Positions 10,301 through 19,455 are shown, counted from the first letter of the stretch. The stretch: 64,000 nucleotides of DNA from Tenacibaculum sp. (GCA_020629275.1 JAHDDQ010000005.1:1745-65744); one strand, 5' to 3'. The notes: generated by a model not told the origin, from the sequence alone. Translations and numbers: made by a program.

Positions 10301-10477
10301 AGGTTGGTTTTTGTACCTAATGTTGTGAATTCCAACTTTAATTTACTAGAGTTTAAAGGCGTAGAAAACAATCAACCGATCTATCAGTTCACCTTACATG
10401 AAGATGCTAAACCGTGGGTAATAGATGCGATTAACTCACGATGGAAAGCACAACTAGGGTTGAAGTATCAATTTTAA
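7367..10477 (+). CDS. TonB-dependent receptor, Oar-like, with carboxypeptidase-regulatory-like domain
   Basis: Signal peptide, GSIEGKIMDINSSSIPFATVILTD, plug region NFNIDGIASNDVVGF, long beta-barrel ending LGLKYQF. Confidence 0.9.
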   Translation: MKIKIFIVLFLSIIISQAQETTGSIEGKIMDINSSSIPFATVILTDLETSFTYGTSSQESGHFVIPNIPPGSSYKIEVHFIGFQTHEESGITINLGETTTLNITLKEDSTNLEEVVISGKRNKINTSVINTKQLLKTPTISRSVQDLTRNLSEANLNSFGGASNRFNNFNIDGIASNDVVGFQEPASGAAGSSANGTPGSLSRSQPISFGAIKELSVKTSPFDVSIGNFTGANINVVTKNGTNTTKGEIYGYGNNQLLIGSYADGVKQNVRNFHDLQFGFGIGGALQKDKLFYYVNVEQALSEIPLIGAPGTSGSNIDKQTVIDIANKLENDYNYNPGSFENNTIKTASTKVFARLDYNISNQHKLTFRNNFVKSFADNLEWNQAVFNFGNQGYRHNSILNSTTFELNSNLSENTSNILTFGYTKVKEDRSYDGRVFPHLEINDSSNRIFAGTYREASIYNTNLNTFQLTNKLTYYKNNHTITGGLLFQYNDIDYGFLTAWNGRWAYRSVDDFLNDKPSRIRGVYHTTNNTFDFVNNRPSATIDVLTSAFYIQDKVRVNDQFSVNFGLRLDNQLLLDNLPLSSLVKNTPEFSDFTNKINTNPHINPRINFEYHLDKRKKYTVRGGSGLFTGRIPYLWFAYAEYISGTDYFNVDIRPNGNTVLLEENLSTLATQQPGLTEINLIDNDFELPREWKTRLSFEAKLPNQFKFTAEATYTDILKGIFFQSINRRLDFSTYSGADNRQFYNGTRINDDFTNVFLLSNSNKGYRYNINLGLYKSTKNYSGFFGYTNGKSKEVSSTVRNSSAANFEWNQTINSNDPGLSFSNFDLRHKLVSSHSYNFNFKNEQQLQLSMLYTATSGSPYSVVYQGDVNRDGSSRNDLVYIPANESEIQLQNITDGTGAVIISAQEQWNQLNNFIENNDYLRDRRGNYAERNGGRTPWNHQLDAKFSYRIPFENGNSLHVSLDIFNVLNLIHKDWGRLVFVPNVVNSNFNLLEFKGVENNQPIYQFTLHEDAKPWVIDAINSRWKAQLGLKYQF

Positions 10478-10520
10478 TTTTCGTTAACATAATGAAATGT
10501 AGTAAACTATTTTTTTGTTT

Positions 10521-10548
10521 TATCATGTTGTATTGTGATAACATGATA
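10521..10548. promoter_or_regulatory. 9-bp perfect inverted repeat with 10-nt spacer (operator or hairpin)
   Basis: TATCATGTT-gtattgtgat-AACATGATA in the intergenic space between TBDR and desaturase. Confidence 0.4.
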
Positions 10549-10626
10549 GTTTTAAAATATCAGATAAAGAATAAAACACAGCTATTTTCATTATTTTTAT
10601 AGGTAGATAAACACATTTGTAATCGT

Positions 10627-11511
10627 ATGGAAAAATATATAAATCTCATATCAAAATCATATAGTGATTATTGGAATTATTTGAAACAATCTGTACTATT
10701 TGAATTGAATTGGGAAAATTACTTTTACGGTTTAATTCTTATTTCTGTTTTAGTTTGGGGGCTAGAAATTCTATTTCCATGGCGGAAGAATCAATCTGTA
10801 TTTAGAAAAGATTTTTGGCTAGATACATTTTATATGTTTTTCAATTTCTTTTTATTAAATCTGATTGTTCTCATTGCACTGTCGAATACTACAGAGCAAT
10901 TGTTGAATGATTTATTAGGATATGTTGGATTATCAGTTGCTAATTTCCAGGTTTTCAGCATTAATAATTTCCCATATTGGTTACGAATTTTCACCTTCTT
11001 TATAATCATTGATTTCGTACAATGGTATACACATACACTACTTCACAAATATGAATTTCTGTGGAATTTTCATAAAGTACACCATTCAGTAAAAGAGATG
11101 GGATTTGCTGCACATTTACGCTATCATTGGATGGAACCAGTAGTATACAAGTCTATGAAATATATTCCCCTAGCAATTATGGGAGGATTTTCCGCTCAAG
11201 ATGTAGCAGTAGTTCACTTTTTTAATATTATTATTGGGCATCTAAATCATGCTAATATTAACTGGGATTATGGAATTTTAAAGTATGTTTTAAATAATCC
11301 TAAAATGCATATTTGGCATCACGCAAAAGAGCTTCCTAAGGAAAGAAAGAAAGGAGTAAACTTTGGAATTACTTTAAGTATTTGGGATTATATATTCAAA
11401 ACAAATTATATTCCACACTCTGGGCGAGATATAGAGATAGGATTCCACGGAGAAGAAAACTTTCCTAAAGATTTTTTTAGCCAGGAACTCTATCCTATCA
11501 ATAAGAAATAA
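10627..11511 (+). CDS. Sterol desaturase / fatty acid hydroxylase family protein
   Basis: His boxes HTLLH, HKVHHS, HLNHANINWD, HIWHHA; transmembrane segments. Confidence 0.9.
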   Translation: MEKYINLISKSYSDYWNYLKQSVLFELNWENYFYGLILISVLVWGLEILFPWRKNQSVFRKDFWLDTFYMFFNFFLLNLIVLIALSNTTEQLLNDLLGYVGLSVANFQVFSINNFPYWLRIFTFFIIIDFVQWYTHTLLHKYEFLWNFHKVHHSVKEMGFAAHLRYHWMEPVVYKSMKYIPLAIMGGFSAQDVAVVHFFNIIIGHLNHANINWDYGILKYVLNNPKMHIWHHAKELPKERKKGVNFGITLSIWDYIFKTNYIPHSGRDIEIGFHGEENFPKDFFSQELYPINKK

Positions 11512-11512
11512 A

Positions 11513-11938
11513 ATGCTTAAAGAAAGGCTATTTAAGTGGTTAACGATAACTTTAATTATTATCTTCTCAGTAGGAATTGGATCCCTTATTTACTGCTCTT
11601 ACAATACAAATCGATTTTACGAATTACGTGAATATCTTAATCAAAATTCTATTGAACTAGTTACAAATGATAATCTAAATAGTAATGAAATCACTATTTA
11701 TTGGCAGTCTGAAGTTAATAATGGTGAAGTAATTAAAAACGGACAATTAACCGATTTAATTTACAAAGAATATGGCATAAATCGATTTAGTATACTTTAC
11801 AAAAAAGATACTATTAAAAAATTCATGTACTTTAAAAGTAATAATTGGCATGGGCACAAACATATAATAGTTTTATCAAAATTGAATGATACAGAAGTTG
11901 AAGCTAATGTAGAAATAGTTGGACCAGATGTTTATTAA
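11513..11938 (+). CDS. Hypothetical single-pass membrane or secreted protein
   Basis: ORF immediately following the desaturase; N-terminal hydrophobic helix. Confidence 0.6.
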   Translation: MLKERLFKWLTITLIIIFSVGIGSLIYCSYNTNRFYELREYLNQNSIELVTNDNLNSNEITIYWQSEVNNGEVIKNGQLTDLIYKEYGINRFSILYKKDTIKKFMYFKSNNWHGHKHIIVLSKLNDTEVEANVEIVGPDVY

Positions 11939-11950
11939 AATTTTTAGGTT

Positions 11951-13213
11951 TTAAAAATATTGACCGATTCCAAATACTAATCCCTTAGTTTGATTTTTTA
12001 AACTAAATCCATAATCAATTCTAAAAACAGCATTATAAATTTTCTTATTAATAAAACGAAGTCCTACTCCAGAGAATAACCGAACATTTCTATCCTTAAA
12101 AAAGTCATTTAACTCCCCTCCTGGTTGTCTCCATGTTCCTGCATCAAAAAAAGCATTACCTTGAATTGTTAGCCATTTTTTATCGTAAAAAGTATGTCTA
12201 TATTCTGTATTATAAACAATACTTCCTGTTCCTCTATCCACTAAAATACCGACTCCTCTTAAATTAACATTATTATCCAACGCAAAAGGAGCAAAAGGAG
12301 AATCGTTATTACTTGACAATCCTATACGTAATCGATTTGCCCAATTTCCTTTCTCTCCTACTCTATCGTAATAGAAGAAATCATTCCAAGTAATAAAAAA
12401 AGTGTCCTGAAAATTATTTGTAGAGGTTACATATTGAACAGTTAATGAACTCTTAAATCCCTCTACATAATGAAAATAATATTCTAGATTATTGTAATCA
12501 TATAACAGTTTATATAGTACTTTATCTACTTCTAAATTCTGAGGAACTTCAGAACTCGTAGCCCCCGTTAAATATTGATATTTTTCGGTAAAATAATTCA
12601 TTCCAAAAGTTAACAAATGATTTGGGTTAACTTGATATAAACCCAGAATTTCAGAAGAAATGTTATTATACAGATAATTTGCTGTTTGATTATCAAAAAA
12701 TAAAGGCTCCTCACTTTTCCAGTTCTGATGATTTATTGCTAATCCGAGTTTTTTAGAAAATAGATTAGGAGCTCTTAAACTAATCCCATATGTATTGTAA
12801 CCATTATTTTGATAAAACCCTCCTAAAGCTATATTTCTACCTAAAAAATTATAATCATAAACTCCTAACTTATACGCAAATCTGTTGTTAGTAGTTGTCC
12901 AAAAAGCCAAATCTGGAATTACTGTAAAATTCTCCTCTATGTGAATGAAAACATTGTAGAGGTTTTCATGTGAATAAAAAATCTGGTAATAAGCATGGCC
13001 AACTGCAGGTAATCTTTTTAATTGTTTTATATCCTTATTTAAGGTGAGTGAATCTAACGTTGTTCCTTTTTTAGTTTTTAAAAGACTTTTAATAAAAGAA
13101 GCTTTTGTTCTTTTTATACCTTTTATTTTTATATCAAATACTATTTTTTCTTGTGACTGTACTTTAAAACACAAAAAAAGCAGTAAGAAATGTAGTATGA
13201 GTTTTTGTTTCAT
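11951..13213 (-). CDS. BamA/TamA-like outer membrane protein with a short POTRA-like N-terminus
   Basis: Signal peptide; KIVFDIKIKGIKRTKASFIKSLL POTRA-like; C-terminal bacterial surface antigen barrel ending FGIGQYF. Confidence 0.7.
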   Translation of the reverse strand: MKQKLILHFLLLFLCFKVQSQEKIVFDIKIKGIKRTKASFIKSLLKTKKGTTLDSLTLNKDIKQLKRLPAVGHAYYQIFYSHENLYNVFIHIEENFTVIPDLAFWTTTNNRFAYKLGVYDYNFLGRNIALGGFYQNNGYNTYGISLRAPNLFSKKLGLAINHQNWKSEEPLFFDNQTANYLYNNISSEILGLYQVNPNHLLTFGMNYFTEKYQYLTGATSSEVPQNLEVDKVLYKLLYDYNNLEYYFHYVEGFKSSLTVQYVTSTNNFQDTFFITWNDFFYYDRVGEKGNWANRLRIGLSSNNDSPFAPFALDNNVNLRGVGILVDRGTGSIVYNTEYRHTFYDKKWLTIQGNAFFDAGTWRQPGGELNDFFKDRNVRLFSGVGLRFINKKIYNAVFRIDYGFSLKNQTKGLVFGIGQYF

Positions 13214-13221
13214 CTGGTAGA

Positions 13222-13953
13222 TTAAAATGTTTTTTCAGCATGTAAATTCACCCAATTATCTTCACTAACACCAAGAATTGTCATGGTATATTTTTTAGTA
13301 ATATCAAGCTTCGGGGGAGCTGCTGTATTAATAGTTAAAACTACATTACTTGTATCATAATAGCGGAAACACAAATCTGTAGTGTACGTTCCTGATATAA
13401 AACCATCTCTATCATTAACCAATGCTTGAAAATAGATAACATCATCATTCGACAAACTTGCATTCCAAGAAAACTTTGTAGACATGGGCTTTGTATTATC
13501 GATATTTATTGAAGTGTTATATATTGTTGGCTTTGTTTTTTGTTTTAATCGAATTGGATTGGATTTATGTACTTTTCCTTCCGATAAAAAAGTAACAATA
13601 CCCCAAGCTTCGTGAGGAAGATCTCGATTAAAACGAGCTAATTTATTTCCTAAAACTGGTTCTTTAGAAAAGTTTTTCAGCGTGTAATTTGCAAAATTAT
13701 TAGGATCTACATTAGTATTATCTGTTTCGTAATACCGGTATTCAGAACTTCCTTTTATTGGATAATAATACACAAATACAACATCCATATTGGTTTCTTT
13801 ACTTCCTGCACAAGCAATAACTTCGTCTAATTTTTTATCATTATGTAACATAAGATAATCACTTAAAGTTACCCCCGAAGGCATAACCTCGTTCTTTGAA
13901 CATGACAATAACATAATAAAACTAAAAAATAAAAGTAATTCCTTATTGCGCAT
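13222..13953 (-). CDS. Hypothetical lipoprotein
   Basis: Lipobox FIMLLSCSKN. Confidence 0.6.
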   Translation of the reverse strand: MRNKELLLFFSFIMLLSCSKNEVMPSGVTLSDYLMLHNDKKLDEVIACAGSKETNMDVVFVYYYPIKGSSEYRYYETDNTNVDPNNFANYTLKNFSKEPVLGNKLARFNRDLPHEAWGIVTFLSEGKVHKSNPIRLKQKTKPTIYNTSINIDNTKPMSTKFSWNASLSNDDVIYFQALVNDRDGFISGTYTTDLCFRYYDTSNVVLTINTAAPPKLDITKKYTMTILGVSEDNWVNLHAEKTF

Positions 13954-14944
13954 ATAACTTTCTAATTAATTCTTCTGTAGGTTTATTCTGTGGTGTAAAT
14001 CGATTATTGGTTTTACCTCCTACTTTTTTATGATCGTGAAACCATTTCCATAAAAATCCACCAGCAAACCAATCTTCCTTCCAAAATTGGTTGTAAATAG
14101 CTTGTGTTGCATTCATTTGAGCTTCTAAGTTTACTTGGTTGGCAATACGGTTAGACTTCCACGGTTCTTTTCCTGTGTAATTAACACTTCTGTAGCCATA
14201 TTCAGTAAAAAGGATAGGTTTATTATAACGTTTTTGTAATGTTTTAACTGTCTCTTTATGTGGTAACCAACCTTTTTCAAAATCATCAACTGTTGGTGTT
14301 TTTTCTTCGCTTAAAGGAAAATAGGCATCTACTCCGATATAATCTAAATCTTTCCAAAAAGGCACTCTTTTAAATTCATCCCAATTGGCAGCATAGGTAA
14401 GCTTGCCGTGATATATTTTCCTGATTTCCTTGATCAGATTATTCCAATACTCAGGTCGATTCATTACAAACTGCTCTAACTCTGTTCCAATACAAAAAAT
14501 TTCTGCTTTAATTTCTTCAGCAAGTGCTGCAAACGCTAGAATAAAAGTAGAATATGATGTTTCTAACTGTCTCCAATCTTCATCCGAGTTCATTTTTATA
14601 TACCCTGTATATTCACCTTTCCAAACCCAAATTTGAGGTTTCAACATGGTTTTAATTCCATTCTTCTTAAACGCTTCTCTATACTGCTTAACCCCTTCTT
14701 TGGTTTCACCAAACCATTGACGAGAGGAGTTGTATTGTACTTTAGGAGATGCTAAATCTTTAATAAAACCAAAAGGCATCAGTGAAACGTAGTTCGCTGA
14801 CACCTTTTTAACTGGTAAAATATGTTCTTGATTTATTGCTACAGATGAAGCAACAAAACTTAATCCATTTATCTTTTCTTTTTGACCGTTGCATGCTTGA
14901 AATGCAATACAAAAAACTAGTAAGGAAAACCATTTTAATTTCAT
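13943..14944 (-). CDS. Glycoside hydrolase TIM-barrel lipoprotein, GH113-like
   Basis: Lipobox IAFQACNGQ; KPQIWVWKGEYTGYI, FCIGTELEQF, DYIGVDAYFPLSE, ILFTEYGYRS, GGFLWKWF. Confidence 0.75.
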   Translation of the reverse strand: MKLKWFSLLVFCIAFQACNGQKEKINGLSFVASSVAINQEHILPVKKVSANYVSLMPFGFIKDLASPKVQYNSSRQWFGETKEGVKQYREAFKKNGIKTMLKPQIWVWKGEYTGYIKMNSDEDWRQLETSYSTFILAFAALAEEIKAEIFCIGTELEQFVMNRPEYWNNLIKEIRKIYHGKLTYAANWDEFKRVPFWKDLDYIGVDAYFPLSEEKTPTVDDFEKGWLPHKETVKTLQKRYNKPILFTEYGYRSVNYTGKEPWKSNRIANQVNLEAQMNATQAIYNQFWKEDWFAGGFLWKWFHDHKKVGGKTNNRFTPQNKPTEELIRKLYAQ

Positions 14945-14987
14945 ATCCTAAAAATAACAATTAAATCATTTTCCTTAATCTTACATC

Positions 14988-15872
14988 CTAAAATAATGCT
15001 CTCAATCCTATACTATATGTCTCTCCTAATCCTTGGAAATTAAATCCTCTTACAATATTACTATATAGCACTTCTATATTTAAAACATCTGTTAATTGGT
15101 ATTTTCCTCCAAAACCTACGGCTGTATTGTCTTGCTCAAAATCTCCAAAGCGTTCTGAATGTTGAACAAAACCTAAAACAGTTGCTTTTTGTGTTGGAAA
15201 ATAACTCATGAAAACTCCTGGAACTACTAAAAATGTATTGTTAGCAAAGCTTTTATCATCTCCAAAACCATATTCTGTATTCAATTCAGTAAATAACTGC
15301 CAATCTCCTGAAGGAAATGTATAATCATAGAAAAATCTGTTTTGGAAAGACCAAGCTGTTTGATCTAAAAATCCGTTAGGATTATTATTCTCATCTCCTT
15401 TTTCTAGCAAAGGAATGTGTATTGCACTTTGAAAAGAGAAATTACTAACGCTCTCAAATGGCTGAATCTTTACCGATGGTGCGATAGAGGAAATTCCTTT
15501 TCTGTCTGAATTAGTATCTTCAAGACTAAATACTGATAATGCTTGTCTTCCAGCAAATGTATTTGAGCGAAACTCAATAATTCCACCGACATTAATTCTA
15601 TTATTTTCTGAAATACCAGTAAAAACTTCAACTGTAGATGTGAAAAAATTAGCTCTTGCTGCATCTTGGGAATCACTACTATTCGCTCCAGTTACTTTAG
15701 TTTGTGTATACAAACCATTAAACCATTTGATATCCCACTGCCCTTTATTTAATAGTTTTGATGGAGTAAATACTTGTAAGTTGTTTTTTTCTTCTTGTTC
15801 TTGTTCTTCTTCTTGAGAAAAGCCAGCAAAACTAATGAATGCTGCTGCTAAAAAAATTGAAATTCGTTTCAT
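14988..15872 (-). CDS. Hypothetical outer membrane beta-barrel protein
   Basis: Signal peptide, alternating beta pattern, C-terminal GLRALF. Confidence 0.55.
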   Translation of the reverse strand: MKRISIFLAAAFISFAGFSQEEEQEQEEKNNLQVFTPSKLLNKGQWDIKWFNGLYTQTKVTGANSSDSQDAARANFFTSTVEVFTGISENNRINVGGIIEFRSNTFAGRQALSVFSLEDTNSDRKGISSIAPSVKIQPFESVSNFSFQSAIHIPLLEKGDENNNPNGFLDQTAWSFQNRFFYDYTFPSGDWQLFTELNTEYGFGDDKSFANNTFLVVPGVFMSYFPTQKATVLGFVQHSERFGDFEQDNTAVGFGGKYQLTDVLNIEVLYSNIVRGFNFQGLGETYSIGLRALF

Positions 15873-16027
15873 ACTTATAATTCTTATAATCTTTGGCTGA
15901 GTCGAAAAAAAAATATGATGATTACATTTTTTGATTTGAATTCTTTATTTAAAATCGTTCTAAATTTAATTAAAAAGTAAATTCTTACCTTTTAAATCGA
16001 CATAAGCAACAGCAATTCTCTAAACAC

Positions 16028-17371
16028 ATGGAACATATTGTCATTATTGGTAATGGAATTTCGGGAGTAACTACTGCCCGACATATTAGAAAACTTTCTG
16101 ACAAGAAAATAACAATCATTTCTTCAGAAACTGAACACTTTTTTTCAAGAACAGCTTTAATGTATGTATACATGGGGCATATGAAGTTTGAAAACACAAA
16201 ACCTTATGAAGATTGGTTTTGGGATAAAAACAAAATAGAACTCAAAAAAGCATTAGTTAGTCATATAGATGTTGATGCTAAAGAATTAAAGTTAGCTAAT
16301 AATGAAACTTTTTCTTACGATAAACTAATAATCGCTACAGGATCTAAACCAAATAAGTTTGGTTGGCCCGGACAAGATTTAGATGGAGTTATTGGTATGT
16401 ATCATAAACAAGATCTTGAGCAACTAGAAAAACTAGCGCCTAACAATAAAGCTTGTAATAGAGCTGTAATTGTTGGTGGCGGACTTATTGGTATTGAATT
16501 GGCTGAAATGCTACATAGCCGCGATATTCCTGTTACTTTTCTTGTTCGTGAAAACAGCTTTTGGAGCGGTGTTTTACCAGAGCAAGAATCTGCGTTAATC
16601 AATAAAGAAATTACAGACAATCATATTGATTTACGTTTAGGAGTAAATCTTAAAGAAATAAAGGCCGATGAAAATGGTAGAGCTAAGTCCGTAACGATTC
16701 TTGAAACGGGAGAAGAAATTCCATGTAATGTTGTTGGACTTACTGCTGGTGTTTCTCCGAATATAAACTTTGTTAAAGATTCAAAAATTGAAACAAAACG
16801 AGGTGTTCTAGTAAATCGCTTTTTAGAAACAAATATTCCTGATGTATACGCAATTGGCGATTGTGCCGAACAACGAGAAGCCATTGGAGAGCGAAAACCA
16901 ATTGAAGCTGTTTGGTATACTGGTAGATTAATGGGTGAAACACTTGCACAAACTATCTGTGGAACTAAGACTGAATATAAACCTGGACATTGGTTTAATT
17001 CTGCAAAATTTATTGATATTGAATATCAAACTTATGGATGGGTTTGGGCTAAGCCTAAAGAAAATGAAGCTCGTTTTTATTGGGAAGACCAAAGCGGTAA
17101 AAAAGCTATTCATGTTAGTTATGATAAAAATACACGTCGATTTATTGGTATAAATACTTTTGGTATTCGCATGCGTCATGAATTTTTCGATCGTGTATTA
17201 ACGGATCGGAAGTCGGTGGAATATGTTATAACTCATTTGGCCGACGCAAATTTTGATCCCGAATTCTACAAGCATTACGAAAAGGAAATTGTTACAAAAT
17301 TTAATACCGAAAACGCCACAACCATTCAACTAAAAAAGAAAAGCTGGAAACGCATATTCAGTAAGGCTTAA
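16028..17371 (+). CDS. NAD(P)/FAD-dependent oxidoreductase
   Basis: IVIIGNGISGVTTARHIRK Rossmann, AVIVGGGLIGIELAE, DVYAIGDCAEQ. Confidence 0.9.
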   Translation: MEHIVIIGNGISGVTTARHIRKLSDKKITIISSETEHFFSRTALMYVYMGHMKFENTKPYEDWFWDKNKIELKKALVSHIDVDAKELKLANNETFSYDKLIIATGSKPNKFGWPGQDLDGVIGMYHKQDLEQLEKLAPNNKACNRAVIVGGGLIGIELAEMLHSRDIPVTFLVRENSFWSGVLPEQESALINKEITDNHIDLRLGVNLKEIKADENGRAKSVTILETGEEIPCNVVGLTAGVSPNINFVKDSKIETKRGVLVNRFLETNIPDVYAIGDCAEQREAIGERKPIEAVWYTGRLMGETLAQTICGTKTEYKPGHWFNSAKFIDIEYQTYGWVWAKPKENEARFYWEDQSGKKAIHVSYDKNTRRFIGINTFGIRMRHEFFDRVLTDRKSVEYVITHLADANFDPEFYKHYEKEIVTKFNTENATTIQLKKKSWKRIFSKA

Positions 17372-17384
17372 AATAAAAGACATC

Positions 17385-18986
17385 ATGAAAGTAATTAAAA
17401 ATATAGGGTTAATCATATGTTTTATAGGATTTGCCATTTTCACAGCGAGTATATTTACAGGTACCAACAAGGTTTCTGAAGAAGCGTTTAATAACTGGGC
17501 TTCACAAAAAGTAAAAAGTGAGTTTTTTATAGAAAAAGCTAAGAAGGAAATTGTAGGAAAAGAACTTAGTACTTACGAATTATCAAATAAAATCATTCAA
17601 ATAGCTGAAGCTTCTAATGAATATCATAAAAGTCAGCAAGAAATAGCTTGGGATAAAATTATTTGGATTAAATATAAAACCTCAAAAGACTTTGTGTATC
17701 CTTTAGTTAGAGCTTCCGCCACTGGATGGGTTGCCAATAATCAAGGTTTATTTTTTTGGTTAACTTTTGGACTAGCTATTTTTGGTGGTACAATTGCTTT
17801 TTTAACCGATTATAAATTATTAGGACCAGCTGGAATCAAAAATAATGGTATTTTTCAACATTCTGCTACCAACAGAGGGGCATTAGGTATGCTTGCCTTT
17901 GTTTACTTTGTTGGATTTTATGTACTGCTATATTTCTTCCCTAACTATTTAATTAACCCAATACTTTCTGTAAATCAGATTAGTAAAGGTTTAAGTGGAA
18001 ATGAATCTAGTCAGTGGTTCTTGTATGGATTTATGTATTGTGCTGTAATGACTGTATTTGCGATTAGAATGTTTATTAAATATAGACATAACAATTATCA
18101 ACTTGTAAGAACCGGAGTCGTATTATTCTTTCAAATCGCATTTGCTTTCTTGATTCCTGAAATATTGGTTGCTTTCAATAAACCATGGTTCGACTTCAAA
18201 AATGCATGGCCTTTAAATTATACATTCTTCTTTGACTACAATATCAACAACCTGATTGATAGTGGTAATCTTGGAATCTTTATGCTTGTTTGGGGTATCA
18301 TATTAACGTTGATTATTGTACCTGTAATGGTTTATTTTTATGGTAAACGTTGGTATTGTTCTTGGGTATGCGGATGTGGAGGTTTAGCAGAAACTTTAGG
18401 AGATCCGTATCGTCAACTTTCGAGCAAATCATTGTTTTCTTGGAAAATTGAACGCTGGCTAATACATGGTGTTTTAGTTTTTGCTATTGCCATGACTGCT
18501 TTAACTCTTTATACTTATTTTGCGGAAATTGAAAGCTGGAAAGAGGTTGCTTTAGGGTTCTCTGCATATGATATTCAAAGTACATACGGCTTTTTAATTG
18601 GCTCTATCTTTTCTGGTGTTATCGGTACTGGGTTCTATCCAATACTAGGTAATCGTGTTTGGTGTCGTTTTGGCTGTCCTTTAGCTGCTTACATGGGACT
18701 TATTCAGCGTTTTAAATCTCGTTTTAGAATTACAACCAATGGTGGTCAATGTATTTCTTGTGGAAATTGTTCTACTTACTGTGAACAAGGAATTGATGTT
18801 CGTGCTTATGCTCAAAAAGGAGAGAATATTGTTCGGGCTAGCTGCGTTGGTTGTGGGGTTTGTTCTGCAGTTTGCCCAAGAGGAGTTTTAAAACTAGAAA
18901 ACGGACCAGAAGAAGGAAGAATCAATCCAACAGAAGTACTTCTTGGAAACGATGTTGATTTATTAAAGTTAATGAATGAAAAGTAA
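17385..18986 (+). CDS. 4Fe-4S binding membrane protein (NapH/CcoG/NosR-like polyferredoxin)
   Basis: Multiple TM helices; WYCSWVCGCGGLAETLGDP; CISCGNCSTYC and CVGCGVCSAVCP clusters. Confidence 0.85.
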   Translation: MKVIKNIGLIICFIGFAIFTASIFTGTNKVSEEAFNNWASQKVKSEFFIEKAKKEIVGKELSTYELSNKIIQIAEASNEYHKSQQEIAWDKIIWIKYKTSKDFVYPLVRASATGWVANNQGLFFWLTFGLAIFGGTIAFLTDYKLLGPAGIKNNGIFQHSATNRGALGMLAFVYFVGFYVLLYFFPNYLINPILSVNQISKGLSGNESSQWFLYGFMYCAVMTVFAIRMFIKYRHNNYQLVRTGVVLFFQIAFAFLIPEILVAFNKPWFDFKNAWPLNYTFFFDYNINNLIDSGNLGIFMLVWGIILTLIIVPVMVYFYGKRWYCSWVCGCGGLAETLGDPYRQLSSKSLFSWKIERWLIHGVLVFAIAMTALTLYTYFAEIESWKEVALGFSAYDIQSTYGFLIGSIFSGVIGTGFYPILGNRVWCRFGCPLAAYMGLIQRFKSRFRITTNGGQCISCGNCSTYCEQGIDVRAYAQKGENIVRASCVGCGVCSAVCPRGVLKLENGPEEGRINPTEVLLGNDVDLLKLMNEK

Positions 18987-19455
18987 ACTCTTATTATTTT
19001 TTATTATTTCAATTCTTACAGCAAATGCTCAAAAGAAATATGTTAAAACCTATTACGAAAATGGGGCATTAAAAGAAGAAGGATGGTTGAAAAATAATAA
19101 AAAACATGCTTACTGGTTATTTTATCACTCAAATGGTGAAATAAAAGAAAAAGGGCACTATAAAAACGGATTAAAAAATAAATATTGGTACTTTTATCGC
19201 CAAAATACAACTTTACACAAAGAAGGACATTTTAAAAATGGATTAAAAAACAAATGGTGGCTATTCTATGATAAACATAACAATATTATCAATAAATGTC
19301 AGTTAAAAAACGATAAGAAGAATGGTTATTGTTTAATCTACAAACAGCAAAAGTTAGTGAGTGCTTCTAGATTTAAAGATGGTAAAAAAATAAAGGAATG
19401 GACAGATTTTTCTTCCTTCAGACAGGAGAATAATCTAAACGATTTAAGACAATGA
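18976..19455 (+). CDS. MORN-repeat / YwqK-like protein
   Basis: About 23-aa repeats: YYENGALKEEGWLKNNKKHAYWLFYHSNGEIKEKGHYKNGLKNKYWYFY... Confidence 0.8.
   Translation: MKSKLLLFFIISILTANAQKKYVKTYYENGALKEEGWLKNNKKHAYWLFYHSNGEIKEKGHYKNGLKNKYWYFYRQNTTLHKEGHFKNGLKNKWWLFYDKHNNIINKCQLKNDKKNGYCLIYKQQKLVSASRFKDGKKIKEWTDFSSFRQENNLNDLRQ

Noticed and set aside
18976-19455. Possible toxin-antitoxin system based on YwqK-type annotation
   Set aside because: No partner toxin gene adjacent; neighbours are redox and glycosyltransferase genes. The MORN repeat alone does not support a TA call.
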